From NCBI RefSeq assembly GCF_000341105.1, contig NZ_ANBB01000042.1, positions 57,751 to 121,750 of the forward strand: 64,000 nt of DNA, read 5' to 3'. The DNA is from Nocardiopsis potens DSM 45234. GTDB lineage: Bacteria; Actinomycetota; Actinomycetes; Streptosporangiales; Streptosporangiaceae. The position numbers and the translations under genes are program-made. The notes beneath the pieces were generated by a model. It did not search any database. It had not been told where the DNA came from and saw only the letters and a program-made list of their open reading frames with translations. Shown here one piece after another: positions 17,382-25,815 of the stretch (position 1 is the first letter of the stretch; the number at the start of each line of letters is the position of its first letter).

Positions 17382-19082
17382 GTGCCGGAGAACGTCCAAC
17401 CCCCTCCGCGGGCGGCGGAGGGAATCACCATGCTCGACCTGGAGGAGGTGCCGGCCGCCGCGGCACCGCCGCCGGCGGCCGACCTCGACCCGGTCGCCGC
17501 GCACTACTGCAAGACCCTGGAGCAGGTCCAGGGCGAGAAGTACGACGTGGTGGTGGTCGGCGGCGGCGCCGTCGGGGCCGCCGTCGCCGACGCGCTGGTC
17601 AGGAAGGCCGGACCCGAGCGGGCTCTCCGCGTGCTCGTTCTGGAGAAGGGCCCCTTCCTGCTGCCCGAGCACGTGCAGAACCTGGCACCGCAGTACCAGC
17701 GCCTGATCGCCAAGGCGGTGGCCAAGCCCTGGAAACTCGAACCGGGCACCACCTTCGACCTGGCCCCACAGGTCCCCTACATCGGCGGGCGGGCCTTGTT
17801 CTGGAGCACCTGGATCCCGCGGCCCACCCGCAAGCAGATGCCGGGCTGGCCGGAGCGGGTGCTCAAGGAGCTGGACGAGAAGAGGTACTGGGAGCAGGCC
17901 GAGCGGCTGATGGGCGCCGTCCGCCCCAGCCGGATGGGCCCGGAGTTCACCGCCTTCCAGCCCCGGCTGCTCCAGCGCCTCCTGGACCGGCTGGGCGGGA
18001 TCGACCACTTCCTGCCCTACGACGACCCCGACGCGCTGGAGGTGCCGCTCGCCTCCAAGGCCACCGCCTCCACCCTGGGCTACCGCAAGTTCAGCCCGGT
18101 GCCGGTGCTGCTGGCCGCCGCGGAGGACTTCCCCGGCCGGATCGACCTGGTCACCGGCTGCGAAGTGAAGCGGATCGGGCACACGCGGAACGGGCGGCTC
18201 CGCACCGCCACCGCCCTGGAGACCACCCGGGGCGCGCTCGACCTGAAGGGCGCCCGGCTGGTGCTGGCCAACGGCGTCGTCGAGCCCACCGGGCTGCTGC
18301 TCGGATCCTTCCCCGATGAGCTGCCCGGGTTCGCCGGGACCAACCTCGGCGGCCACGTCGCCTCCTGGTTCTCCGCCCGGGTCCCCCGGCACGCCTGGAA
18401 GGGGCTGGGCAAGGAGCTGCAGATCGGCTGCGCCTACCTCAAGGGGCGGGTGGAGGCCTACGCCCGGGACTTCCACGTCCACCTGATGGGGGCCTCCAAC
18501 CCCGAGCCGGCCGGCGCCACCGCCGACCTCTACCGGCTCATCCCGGACTCCTTCGACCAGGAGTTCCTGGCCCAGCTGAGCAGCCCCGACCACATCGGCT
18601 TCCTGGTGCACTGCCTGGGCGAGTGGCGCAGCGAGCAGGGGAGCGCCACCGGCAGCAGGGTGCGGGTGGACGGCGGGGAGACCGTGCTGGCCATCAAACC
18701 CGCAGAGAAGGACAGGAAGCTCCGCGCCGAGATGGACGCGGCCGCGCTGCGGCTGGTCAAGGAGGTACTGGCGGCGAACGTCCCGGAGAAGGAGATCGAG
18801 TACTGGCGCCCCGGCACCGCGACCGAGCCCGGCGGGTGGCAGCCGGACCCGCCGGCCGGGCGGCTCAAGGACGCCCTGGTGCACGAGTCCGGGACGCTGT
18901 GGATGGGCGAGGACCCGCAGAAGTCGGTCACCACCCTGGACTGCCGGCTGCACGGCGTGGACAACCTCTACGTCGGCGGCGCCGCGACCTTCCCCACCTC
19001 CGGGTCCTGGAACCCGACCCTGGCCGCCGTCGCACTGGGCCACCGCCTCGCCGACCACCTGCTGGAAGGGGGGAAGTCGTGA
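17382..19082 (+). CDS. GMC-family FAD oxidoreductase A
   Basis: A 566-residue flavoenzyme of the glucose-methanol-choline family. The ADP-binding motif YDVVVVGGGAVGAAVADAL lies at about residues 50-68, later KGARLVLANGVVEPTGLLL, and the C-terminal catalytic region has HESGTLWMGED and TSGSWNPTLAAVALGHRLAD, with the His and Asn expected of the active site. There is no signal peptide. The GTG at 17382 is chosen for its upstream AAAGGAGAA; an ATG at 17430 is the alternative. It is the first of five genes joined by 4-bp overlaps; the next encodes a dehydrogenase small subunit that may pair with this enzyme or with the second GMC enzyme. Substrate unknown. Confidence 0.88.
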   Translation: MPENVQPPPRAAEGITMLDLEEVPAAAAPPPAADLDPVAAHYCKTLEQVQGEKYDVVVVGGGAVGAAVADALVRKAGPERALRVLVLEKGPFLLPEHVQNLAPQYQRLIAKAVAKPWKLEPGTTFDLAPQVPYIGGRALFWSTWIPRPTRKQMPGWPERVLKELDEKRYWEQAERLMGAVRPSRMGPEFTAFQPRLLQRLLDRLGGIDHFLPYDDPDALEVPLASKATASTLGYRKFSPVPVLLAAAEDFPGRIDLVTGCEVKRIGHTRNGRLRTATALETTRGALDLKGARLVLANGVVEPTGLLLGSFPDELPGFAGTNLGGHVASWFSARVPRHAWKGLGKELQIGCAYLKGRVEAYARDFHVHLMGASNPEPAGATADLYRLIPDSFDQEFLAQLSSPDHIGFLVHCLGEWRSEQGSATGSRVRVDGGETVLAIKPAEKDRKLRAEMDAAALRLVKEVLAANVPEKEIEYWRPGTATEPGGWQPDPPAGRLKDALVHESGTLWMGEDPQKSVTTLDCRLHGVDNLYVGGAATFPTSGSWNPTLAAVALGHRLADHLLEGGKS

Positions 19083-19723
19083 CCGGGATCAGCGAACAGG
19101 AGTTCGTCCGGACCTGCGTCCGGCTCACCGGCTTCACCGAGTACGACCTCTACGGCACCGGGATGGCCGGGCTCTTCCTCGGCACCGCCCGCGACCAGGT
19201 GGGCGAGGACCGGTTCGCCGTGTTCTGGGCCGCGCTGAAGAAGGCCCTGGACGACCCGCAGGGGCTCAAGACCCTCACCCCGACCCACCTGGAGGCCGCC
19301 CGGGCGCTGACCTACCTCTGGTACACCGGCGCCTGGCCGAGGCTGGCCCCCGCCGCCCACGCCGAGCTGCGCAGGCAGCAGGCCAACACCGAGTTCATGG
19401 CCGCGCCCGCCGCCTACACCGAGGGACTGGTGTGGCGGACCTTCCACGGGCACCCCGCCGGGGCGAAGGCGCCGGGCTTCGGCACCTGGGCGGCGAAGCC
19501 GCCCGACGTCCCCGCGACCGGAGAGGCCCAGGAGGAGCAGGCCGAGGAGCCCGCCGGCGCGTACCGGGTCGGCATGGAGGAGCCGGTCGCGCTCGACGAG
19601 GTCCCGCACGACCTGCTGCCCGCCTTCCGGGCCTCGCGGGACATCGCCCCCTCGGAGGTCCCCACCGCCCGGGCGCCGGAGGCGGACGGAGCAGCGCAGC
19701 AGCAGAAGGAGGTCCGCGCATGA
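19079..19723 (+). CDS. sugar-dehydrogenase-type small subunit (fructose/sorbitol dehydrogenase gamma-like)
   Basis: A 214-residue protein. The middle has ALTYLWYTGAW (about 79-89) and then AAYTEGLVWRTFHGH with GFGTWAAKPP, which matches the pattern of the small subunits that accompany FAD-linked sugar or gluconate dehydrogenases (WYtG, aLmW, then a Gly-rich GxW-x-P end). Such subunits stabilise and help export the large GMC subunit. Here there is no twin-arginine signal and no cytochrome subunit, so the complex is probably cytoplasmic. The C-terminal 70 residues are acidic and look disordered. GTG at 19079 overlaps the previous stop and has GGAAGGGGGG upstream. Confidence 0.65.
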   Translation: MTGISEQEFVRTCVRLTGFTEYDLYGTGMAGLFLGTARDQVGEDRFAVFWAALKKALDDPQGLKTLTPTHLEAARALTYLWYTGAWPRLAPAAHAELRRQQANTEFMAAPAAYTEGLVWRTFHGHPAGAKAPGFGTWAAKPPDVPATGEAQEEQAEEPAGAYRVGMEEPVALDEVPHDLLPAFRASRDIAPSEVPTARAPEADGAAQQQKEVRA

Positions 19724-21690
19724 ACGGCACGGCAGCGGCATGGGACGCCGACCGGCGCCGCTACGACGCGATCATCGTCGGCGCCGGGTGGTCCGGCAGC
19801 CTCATCGCCGAGCGCCTCGGCGCGAAGGGCTGGCAGGTGCTGGTCCTGGAGGCCGGCAACGGCGGCGACGAGACCTGGGAGGGCCACCTCGACGCGGTCC
19901 GCACCTTCCACTCGGCGGTCGCGAAGGTGCCCAACTCCCCGTACCGCCGCAACACCGCCGCGCCCTCGCCCGACGTCCTCGACCTGGCGCCGGTGCGCGA
20001 CCCGGAGCCGGGGAAGCCGGAGTTTACCGCGAACGGGTACCTCGTGCAGCAGGGCGCCCTGCCCTACGGCACCGACTACCTGCGCGCCCTGGGCGGCACC
20101 GGGATGCACTGGCTGGGCGCGGTGCCGCGGATGCACGCGGATGACTTCGGCACCGACACGGACTACGGCTACGGGCGGGACTGGCCGATCGGCGCCGAGG
20201 ACCTCCAGCGCCACTACGCCGAGGCCGAGCGGGCGATGGGCGTCGCCGGCGACGCCGACGAGCAGCGGAAACTGGGCGTGGTCACCGACCCGGACTACGT
20301 CTACCCGATGCACGGCATCCCGCAGAGCCACATCGACGACTACTGCCAGAAGCGGGTCGGCGGGCACGAGATCCACGACGAGGTCGCCGGCGAGACCTAC
20401 ACCATCAACATCACCGGCCTGCCCCAGGCCCGCAACAGCACCCCCGACCCGCGCTACGCCGGCGGCGCCGGCTACCGGCCCAAGGGCGCGGTCGGACTGG
20501 CCAACTACGGCGAGCGCTGCGTGGGCAACGCCAGCTGCGTCCCGATCTGCCCGGTCCAGGCCAGGTCCACCCCGCTGCGGATCCAGGCCGGCTTCTCCGG
20601 CTCGGTCACCGTCGCCACCAGGAGCGTCGTCACTCGGGTGCTGCGCGGCCGCGGTGCCTACGTGCGGGGGGTGGAGTACCGCACCTACGGAGACCCGGCC
20701 ACCCCGGTCAGCCGGAGCTACACCGCCGAGGCCGACGTGGTCGTGCTGGCCGCGCACGCCATCGAGAACGCCCGGCTGCTGCTCTTCTCCGAGCTGGCCA
20801 ACGGCAGCGACCAGGTGGGCCGGAACCTGATGGACCACCCCACCATGGTCGCCTGGGGGCTCACCGCCGAGGCCGACGGGAACATCGGGCCGTTCCGCGG
20901 CCCCGGGCACACCTCCGGCTGGGAGGAGTTCCGCTTCGGGGACGCGCGCGGCACCCGCGCCCCGTTCCGGATCGAGATCGGCAACTGGGGGTGGGGCTGG
21001 GCGAACGGCGCCCCGATGAGCAACGTCGCCACCGCGCTCGGCGTCGGCGGCGACGCCGCCGGGGAGGTGCGGGACAAGGGGATCTTCGGCCCGGAGCTGC
21101 GCCGCTTCCTCGGCTCCACGATCGGCCGGCAGCTCCAGCTCCAGTGCGCGGTCGAGCAGGCCGCCGACCCGGAGAACCGGGTGACGATCGACCCGCGGAA
21201 GCACCGGGACGCGATGGGCAACCCGCGCCCCGTCATCGCCTACGACCTGGACGAGCACACCCGCAAGGGGGTGTACGCCGCCTACCTGGTGGCGGGGCGG
21301 ATCTTCGCGGAGATGGGCGCGCAGAACCGCACCGACTTCCGCCCGGTCGGCGGCCTCCCGCCGCTCGGCCACTTCGTGTACCCGACCGACGACTCGGTGG
21401 ACGGGGAGGTGCACCTGGCCTACCACGGCGCGGGGCACGGCGCCGGCACGCACGTCATGGGCGCGGACCGGAGCACCTCGGTGGTCGACTCCCACCAGCG
21501 CACCCACGACCACCCCAACCTCTACGCGGTGGGCTGCGGCAGCATGCCCTCGATCGGTACCAGCAACCCCACCGTCACCATGGCCGCCCTGGCGCTGCGC
21601 AGCGCCGAGCGCATCCACCAGGACCTGGCCGAACTGCACGGGGCGGTCCTGCCCCGGCCCCGGACGCAGAAGACGGAGGTGCCGGCGTGA
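19720..21690 (+). CDS. GMC-family FAD oxidoreductase B, possible Fe-S-containing large subunit
   Basis: A 656-residue GMC oxidoreductase. FAD motif YDAIIVGAGWSGSLIAERL (about 15-33), then LGGTGMHWLGAVPRMHADDF, and a C-terminal HGAGHGAGTHVMG with GTSNPTVTMAALALRSAERI. In the middle is CVGNASCVPICP, a Cys-x5-Cys-x3-Cys cluster like the one that ligates a 3Fe-4S centre in fructose and gluconate dehydrogenase large subunits. Together with the preceding small-subunit gene it suggests a dehydrogenase complex that passes electrons through Fe-S rather than to oxygen. AAGGAGG precedes the ATG at 19720, which overlaps the previous stop. The substrate is not evident. Confidence 0.87.
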   Translation: MNGTAAAWDADRRRYDAIIVGAGWSGSLIAERLGAKGWQVLVLEAGNGGDETWEGHLDAVRTFHSAVAKVPNSPYRRNTAAPSPDVLDLAPVRDPEPGKPEFTANGYLVQQGALPYGTDYLRALGGTGMHWLGAVPRMHADDFGTDTDYGYGRDWPIGAEDLQRHYAEAERAMGVAGDADEQRKLGVVTDPDYVYPMHGIPQSHIDDYCQKRVGGHEIHDEVAGETYTINITGLPQARNSTPDPRYAGGAGYRPKGAVGLANYGERCVGNASCVPICPVQARSTPLRIQAGFSGSVTVATRSVVTRVLRGRGAYVRGVEYRTYGDPATPVSRSYTAEADVVVLAAHAIENARLLLFSELANGSDQVGRNLMDHPTMVAWGLTAEADGNIGPFRGPGHTSGWEEFRFGDARGTRAPFRIEIGNWGWGWANGAPMSNVATALGVGGDAAGEVRDKGIFGPELRRFLGSTIGRQLQLQCAVEQAADPENRVTIDPRKHRDAMGNPRPVIAYDLDEHTRKGVYAAYLVAGRIFAEMGAQNRTDFRPVGGLPPLGHFVYPTDDSVDGEVHLAYHGAGHGAGTHVMGADRSTSVVDSHQRTHDHPNLYAVGCGSMPSIGTSNPTVTMAALALRSAERIHQDLAELHGAVLPRPRTQKTEVPA

Positions 21691-22874
21691 TCACCGCGAC
21701 CGAACTCCACGCCCAGGGGTTCAAACCGCCCCGGACCATCGAGGAACTGCGGAAGTACCTGCAGGCCGCGATCGAGGTGGAGCACCTGACCATCCCCGTC
21801 TACATGACCGGGATGTACACCATCCGCCCGGACACCAACCGGCTGGCCTACTACGCCATCCGCAGCGTCGTCCTGGAGGAGATGCTGCACCTGACGCTGG
21901 CCGCCAACCTGCTCAACGCGGTCGGCGGCAAGCCGAACGTGGCCCACCCGGAGTTCGTCGCGGAGTACCCGGCCAAGCTGCCGTTCAGCAGCGACGAGCT
22001 GCCGCTCATCGGGCTGCGGCACTTCTCCCCGAAGGCCCTGGACACCTTCCTGACCATCGAGCGGCCCCGCTCGCTGGTCCCGCCCGAGGAGGGCGAGGGG
22101 TGGACCTCCATCGGCCAGTTCTACGCCGCCATCGCGGACGGCCTCCGCGCCCTGGTCGAGGAGAAGGGGGAGGCCGCCGTGTTCACCGGCGACCCCGCCC
22201 GCCAGGTGGGGCCGGAGGACTTCTACAACTCCGGCGGCGAGGCGTTCCCCATCGCCGGGCTGAAGAGCGCGCTCACCGCGATCGAGGTGATCAGCGAGCA
22301 GGGCGAGGGGGCCGACGACTCGATCTGGGACAGCGACGACAAGTTCTTCGGCGAGGAGCGCCAGCTCGCGCACTACTTCCGGTTCAACGAGATCCGCACC
22401 GGCCGGTCCTACGGCCGCCACGACACCCCGAGGACCCCGCCCAGCGGGCCCCTCCTCGACGTCACCTGGGACGACGCCTACAAGATCCACGGCGACTCCA
22501 AGGTCGCCGACTACAAGGAGTACGAGGAGACGAGCCGGGTCTACGAGGAGGCGGTCGCGTTCAACCAGTGCTACGCGACGCTGCTCAGCTACCTGGACAG
22601 CGCCTTCGACGGATGGCCGCGGCTGATGTGCCTGGCCGTGCCCACCATGCTGGAGCTGGGCGACCGGGCCGAGCGGCTCTACCGCAACCCGCACCCCGAC
22701 CCGGCCCTGGCGAAGAAGGGCGTCTGCGCCAGCGCCACCTTCGAACTCGGGGTGCGGCACTTCGACGCCGCCCGGGAGCAGGTCGAGCAGAACATCGAGG
22801 CCGTCGACCGGACGCCCGGGGCGCCCATCGACCTGTCCGCCGCCACCATGCAGAAGAGGGAGCAGTTCGCATGA
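21687..22874 (+). CDS. ferritin-like domain protein, iminophenylpyruvate dimer synthase-like
   Basis: A 395-residue protein. The N-terminal half has the helical ferritin-like pattern LRKYLQAAIEVEHLTIPVYM (about 22-41) and VVLEEMLHLTLAANLLNAVGG, giving two ExxH-type metal ligand sets. This is the signature of the family containing VioB, StaD and RebD C-domains (iminophenylpyruvate dimer synthases), though members alone often have unknown roles. It contains further acidic/His stretches later (FFGEERQLAHYFRFNEI) that may complete a second metal site. GTG at 21687 overlaps the previous stop. In this operon it could perform an oxidative coupling on the product of the GMC enzymes; this is inference. 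Confidence 0.78.
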   Translation: MITATELHAQGFKPPRTIEELRKYLQAAIEVEHLTIPVYMTGMYTIRPDTNRLAYYAIRSVVLEEMLHLTLAANLLNAVGGKPNVAHPEFVAEYPAKLPFSSDELPLIGLRHFSPKALDTFLTIERPRSLVPPEEGEGWTSIGQFYAAIADGLRALVEEKGEAAVFTGDPARQVGPEDFYNSGGEAFPIAGLKSALTAIEVISEQGEGADDSIWDSDDKFFGEERQLAHYFRFNEIRTGRSYGRHDTPRTPPSGPLLDVTWDDAYKIHGDSKVADYKEYEETSRVYEEAVAFNQCYATLLSYLDSAFDGWPRLMCLAVPTMLELGDRAERLYRNPHPDPALAKKGVCASATFELGVRHFDAAREQVEQNIEAVDRTPGAPIDLSAATMQKREQFA

Positions 22875-23791
22875 CCGACACCATGGAGAGGGCCGCGACC
22901 GAGGGCGGCGTCCTGCCGAGCATCCCCGGCGGGTTCGACCTCCCCTTCTACTACGGCACCTTCATCAACATCGGCGCCGACTACCTGGTCGGCAAGGCGG
23001 AGGCGGAGGCGCTGCTGAACTCCTTCCCGGCGAAGGGGAGGCTGAGCCCGGCGGAGTTCGGCGGCAAGGCCTGCCTGTCCTTCAACTTCCAGGTCTACTT
23101 CGCCCAGTTCGCGCACGGCACCGGCGTCACCCAGGAGATCGAGCTCAACGTCGTCTCCTACCCCACCGCGCTGAAGGACCGGATCCCGAAGCTGACCTAC
23201 AAGCAGTACGCCGCGGGCGAGGACCAGACGCGCAACCTCGGGTTCTGCCGGGTGCACGTGCCCTGCGACGCCCAGCCCGCGATCAACGCCGGCGTGGCCC
23301 TGTTCAACGAGCCGAAGTTCAAGGCCGACTTCGACGTCACCCTGCCGGTGCCCAACGGGACCCCGGTCAAGAAGGGCGACGAGTGGACGGTCGTCTGGTA
23401 CGACACCTGGAAGGTGGTCTGCGGCGCGGAGGGCAAGAAGGGCGAGAACGGCTTCGACCCGAAGGACGTCCACTTCGGGTTCACCGCCGACCTGCGGAAG
23501 CTCCCCGCGAAGGAGGTGAGCGCGGCGCCGTTCACCGAGTTCGGCAGCAGGAAGGACGGGGAGTCCGGGTACCGGGCGCTCGCCGCGCCGCTCAACGTCT
23601 TCCGGCCCTACCAGTGGTACGACCTGAGCGGCCAGACCGGCAGGGTGGTGCTGACCCCGGGGACCGGCGCCGCCTACGGCAAGGTCAAGGACTTCATCGA
23701 CGTCATCAAGGACGTGCAGCCCGCCGGCGCCTGGGTGCACCACATGCCCCCGGTCGCGGTGCAGAACCGGCCGTACTACCTGCCGGAGTAG
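22871..23791 (+). CDS. unknown protein, possibly acetoacetate-decarboxylase-like fold
   Basis: A 306-residue protein that I do not recognise with certainty. The stretch from GTFINIGADYLVGKAEAEAL through FNFQVYFAQFAHGTGVTQEI to ELNVVSYP is reminiscent of the acetoacetate decarboxylase-like superfamily (a beta-barrel with an E-x-N/V core), but I cannot point to the Schiff-base Lys. There is no signal peptide or membrane segment. The ATG at 22871 overlaps the previous stop (ATGA) and lies after AGAGGGAG. It is the last gene of the five-gene GMC operon and a GC-rich hairpin follows. Operon position suggests an enzyme in the same unknown pathway. Confidence 0.7.
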   Translation: MTDTMERAATEGGVLPSIPGGFDLPFYYGTFINIGADYLVGKAEAEALLNSFPAKGRLSPAEFGGKACLSFNFQVYFAQFAHGTGVTQEIELNVVSYPTALKDRIPKLTYKQYAAGEDQTRNLGFCRVHVPCDAQPAINAGVALFNEPKFKADFDVTLPVPNGTPVKKGDEWTVVWYDTWKVVCGAEGKKGENGFDPKDVHFGFTADLRKLPAKEVSAAPFTEFGSRKDGESGYRALAAPLNVFRPYQWYDLSGQTGRVVLTPGTGAAYGKVKDFIDVIKDVQPAGAWVHHMPPVAVQNRPYYLPE

Positions 23792-23823
23792 CGGCCGCCG
23801 GAGCGGTGCCCGCCGGATGAAGG

Positions 23824-23853
23824 GGGGCGGGGCCGGAGCGGCGGCCCCGCCCC
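23824..23853 (+). terminator. terminator hairpin after the GMC operon
   Basis: An 11-bp perfect GC stem (23824-23834 with 23843-23853) 33 bases past the stop codon. Confidence 0.6.
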
Positions 23854-23909
23854 TCCCGCCTGCGGAGAGGGACCGGAGCCCCCGGTCGGAGCCCCGGCCC
23901 CGCCCCGGT

Positions 23910-23945
23910 TATCATCATCCCATGCTGATATCAGTCGATACTGAT
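23910..23945 (+). promoter_or_regulatory. arsR leaderless promoter and internal operator
   Basis: A -10 element TATCAT (23910-23915) lies 6 bases before the ATG, as in leaderless genes, and there is no ribosome-binding site. The first eight codons hold two overlapping dyads: CTGATATCAG (23925-23934) and ATCAGT-CGAT-ACTGAT (23930-23945). These are the likely ArsR binding sites, placed where repressor would block the start of transcription. Confidence 0.6.
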
Positions 23946-24227
23946 GTACTGCGGGCGCTGGCCGACCCGCTCCGGATGCGGATCGTGGAGCTGCTCTCCG
24001 CGGAGACGCTGTGCACCACGCACCTGATCGCCGAGACCGGCGCCCGGCAGACCAACCTCTCCAACCACCTGCGGGTGCTGCGCGAGGCCGGGCTGGTCGA
24101 GACCGAGCCGTGCGGCCGGTTCACCTACTACCGGCTGCGCCCGGAGGCGCTGGACGGGCTCTCCGCCGGGCTCGCCGGCCTGGCCGAGGCCGCGCGCGCC
24201 GGCGGCCGGCCCAGGAGGGCCTGCTGA
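23922..24227 (+). CDS. arsR: ArsR/SmtB-family arsenic-responsive repressor
   Basis: A 101-residue winged-helix repressor. The DNA-recognition helix region reads GARQTNLSNHLRVLREAGLV (about 44-63), followed by the wing TEPCGRFTYYRL. Cys residues at the start of the DNA-binding region (ETLCTTHL) and in the wing, plus a C-terminal Cys, could form the As(III) site. It is first in an arsR-acr3-arsC operon; TGATG overlap joins it to acr3. Regulation is presumably by derepression on arsenite. It is distinct from the second, fused ArsR at 29603. Confidence 0.9.
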   Translation: MLISVDTDVLRALADPLRMRIVELLSAETLCTTHLIAETGARQTNLSNHLRVLREAGLVETEPCGRFTYYRLRPEALDGLSAGLAGLAEAARAGGRPRRAC

Positions 24228-25303
24228 TGGCCGGCACCGACACCCCTCCCGCGAAGGCGCCGGTCGCCGGCGGGCTCTCCTTCCTCGACCGCTACCTGGC
24301 GGTGTGGATCCTGCTGGCGATGGCCGCCGGCCTCGGCCTCGGCCGCCTCCTGCCCGGCCTGGGCGAGGGGCTGGCCGCACTGGAGGTCGGCGGGATCTCG
24401 CTGCCGATCGCGCTCGGCCTGCTGGTGATGATGTACCCGGTGCTGGCCAAGGTCCGCTACGACCGGCTGGGCCCGGTCACCCGGGACAGGAGGCTGCTGC
24501 TCTCCTCCATCGCGCTCAACTGGCTGCTGGGGCCGGCGGTCATGTTCGCCCTGGCCTGGCTCTTCCTGGCCGACCTGCCGGAGTACCGCACCGGGCTGAT
24601 CATCGTCGGCCTGGCCCGCTGCATCGCCATGGTCATCATCTGGAACGACCTGGCCTGCGGCGACCGGGAGGCCGCCGCGGTGCTGGTCGCGCTGAACTCC
24701 GTCTTCCAGGTCGCCGTCTTCGGCCTGCTCGGCTGGTTCTACCTGGACCTGCTGCCCGGGTGGCTGGGGCTGGACACCGGGGGCCTGGAGGTGTCGGCCT
24801 GGCAGATCGCCGCCAACACCGCGGTCTTCCTCGGCATCCCGCTGCTCGCCGGGTTCCTCACCCGCCGCCTGGGGGAGAGGCGGATGGGCCGGGGGCGCTA
24901 CGAGTCGGAGCTGCTGCCCCGGATCGGCCCGTGGGCGCTGTACGGGCTGCTCTTCACCATCGTGCTGCTCTTCGCGCTCCAGGGCGACGCGATCACCTCC
25001 GACCCGCTGTCGGTGGCCCGGATCGCCGTCCCGCTGCTGGCCTACTTCGCCCTCATGTGGTTCGGCGCCTTCGCCCTGGGCAAGGCGATCGGGCTGAACT
25101 ACGACCGGACCGCCACGCTGGCCTTCACCGCGGCCGGCAACAACTTCGAGCTGGCCATCGCCGTGGCCATCGCGACCTTCGGCGCCGCCTCCGGGCAGGC
25201 GCTGGCCGGGGTCGTCGGCCCGCTGATCGAGGTGCCGGTCCTGGTCGGGCTGGTCTACGTGTCCCTGGCCTGGCGCCGCCGCTTCCCCGCCGACCGGCGC
25301 TGA
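24227..25303 (+). CDS. acr3: ACR3-family arsenite efflux transporter
   Basis: A 358-residue membrane protein with about ten hydrophobic helices. The conserved ACR3 segment VGLARCIAMVIIWNDLACGD carries the Cys essential for arsenite transport. Another conserved piece is AFTAAGNNFELAIAVAIATFG. It exports trivalent arsenite using the proton gradient. CAGGAGGG precedes ATG 24227, which overlaps the arsR stop. It is followed within 40 bases by arsC, giving the standard sense-pump-reduce operon. Confidence 0.95.
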   Translation: MAGTDTPPAKAPVAGGLSFLDRYLAVWILLAMAAGLGLGRLLPGLGEGLAALEVGGISLPIALGLLVMMYPVLAKVRYDRLGPVTRDRRLLLSSIALNWLLGPAVMFALAWLFLADLPEYRTGLIIVGLARCIAMVIIWNDLACGDREAAAVLVALNSVFQVAVFGLLGWFYLDLLPGWLGLDTGGLEVSAWQIAANTAVFLGIPLLAGFLTRRLGERRMGRGRYESELLPRIGPWALYGLLFTIVLLFALQGDAITSDPLSVARIAVPLLAYFALMWFGAFALGKAIGLNYDRTATLAFTAAGNNFELAIAVAIATFGAASGQALAGVVGPLIEVPVLVGLVYVSLAWRRRFPADRR

Positions 25304-25342
25304 GAACCGGCGTCCGCCCGCAACGACCGAGAAGAGGAGACC

Positions 25343-25756
25343 ATGACCGAACGACCCACCGTGCTCTTCGTCTGCGTGCACAACGCGGGCCGCTCGCAGA
25401 TGGCCGCGGGCTTCCTGCGCCACCTCGCCGGGGACGCCGTCGAGGTGCGCTCGGCCGGCTCGGCCCCGGCCGAGCAGGTCAACCCGGTGGCGGTGCAGGC
25501 GATGGCCGAGGCCGGCATCGACATCACCGCCGAGCGGCCCAAGGTCCTCACCCCCGACGCGGTGCGCACCAGCGACGTGGTGATCACCATGGGCTGCGGC
25601 GACGCCTGCCCGGTCTTCCCCGGCAGGCGCTACCTCGACTGGGAGCTGGACGACCCGGCCGGAAAGCCGCTGGAGCAGGTACGCCTCGTCCGCGACGAGA
25701 TCGCCCGCCGGATCGAGGACCTCCTGATCGAACTGGGCGTGTGGAAACGGGCCTGA
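25343..25756 (+). CDS. arsC: arsenate reductase, low-molecular-weight phosphatase-like
   Basis: A 137-residue reductase that converts arsenate to arsenite for export by ACR3. The nucleophilic P-loop is CVHNAGRS (Cx5R) near residue 11, and a Cys pair in GCGDACPVFPGRR is near residue 87. The short length and Cys arrangement resemble actinobacterial enzymes that use mycothiol/mycoredoxin, but thioredoxin coupling cannot be excluded. AGAGGAGACC lies before ATG 25343. It ends the operon and converges with the flavin monooxygenase gene. Confidence 0.93.
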   Translation: MTERPTVLFVCVHNAGRSQMAAGFLRHLAGDAVEVRSAGSAPAEQVNPVAVQAMAEAGIDITAERPKVLTPDAVRTSDVVITMGCGDACPVFPGRRYLDWELDDPAGKPLEQVRLVRDEIARRIEDLLIELGVWKRA

Positions 25757-25763
25757 CCCGCCA

Positions 25764-25793
25764 CCGGGGGCGGGGCCGGAACCCCGCCCCCGG
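25764..25793. terminator. bidirectional terminator between convergent ars operons
   Basis: A 12-bp perfect stem (25764-25775 with 25782-25793) between the stops of arsC and the leftward monooxygenase gene. Confidence 0.7.
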
Positions 25794-25815
25794 CGCCGGG
25801 CCGCGCGGCTCCGCC

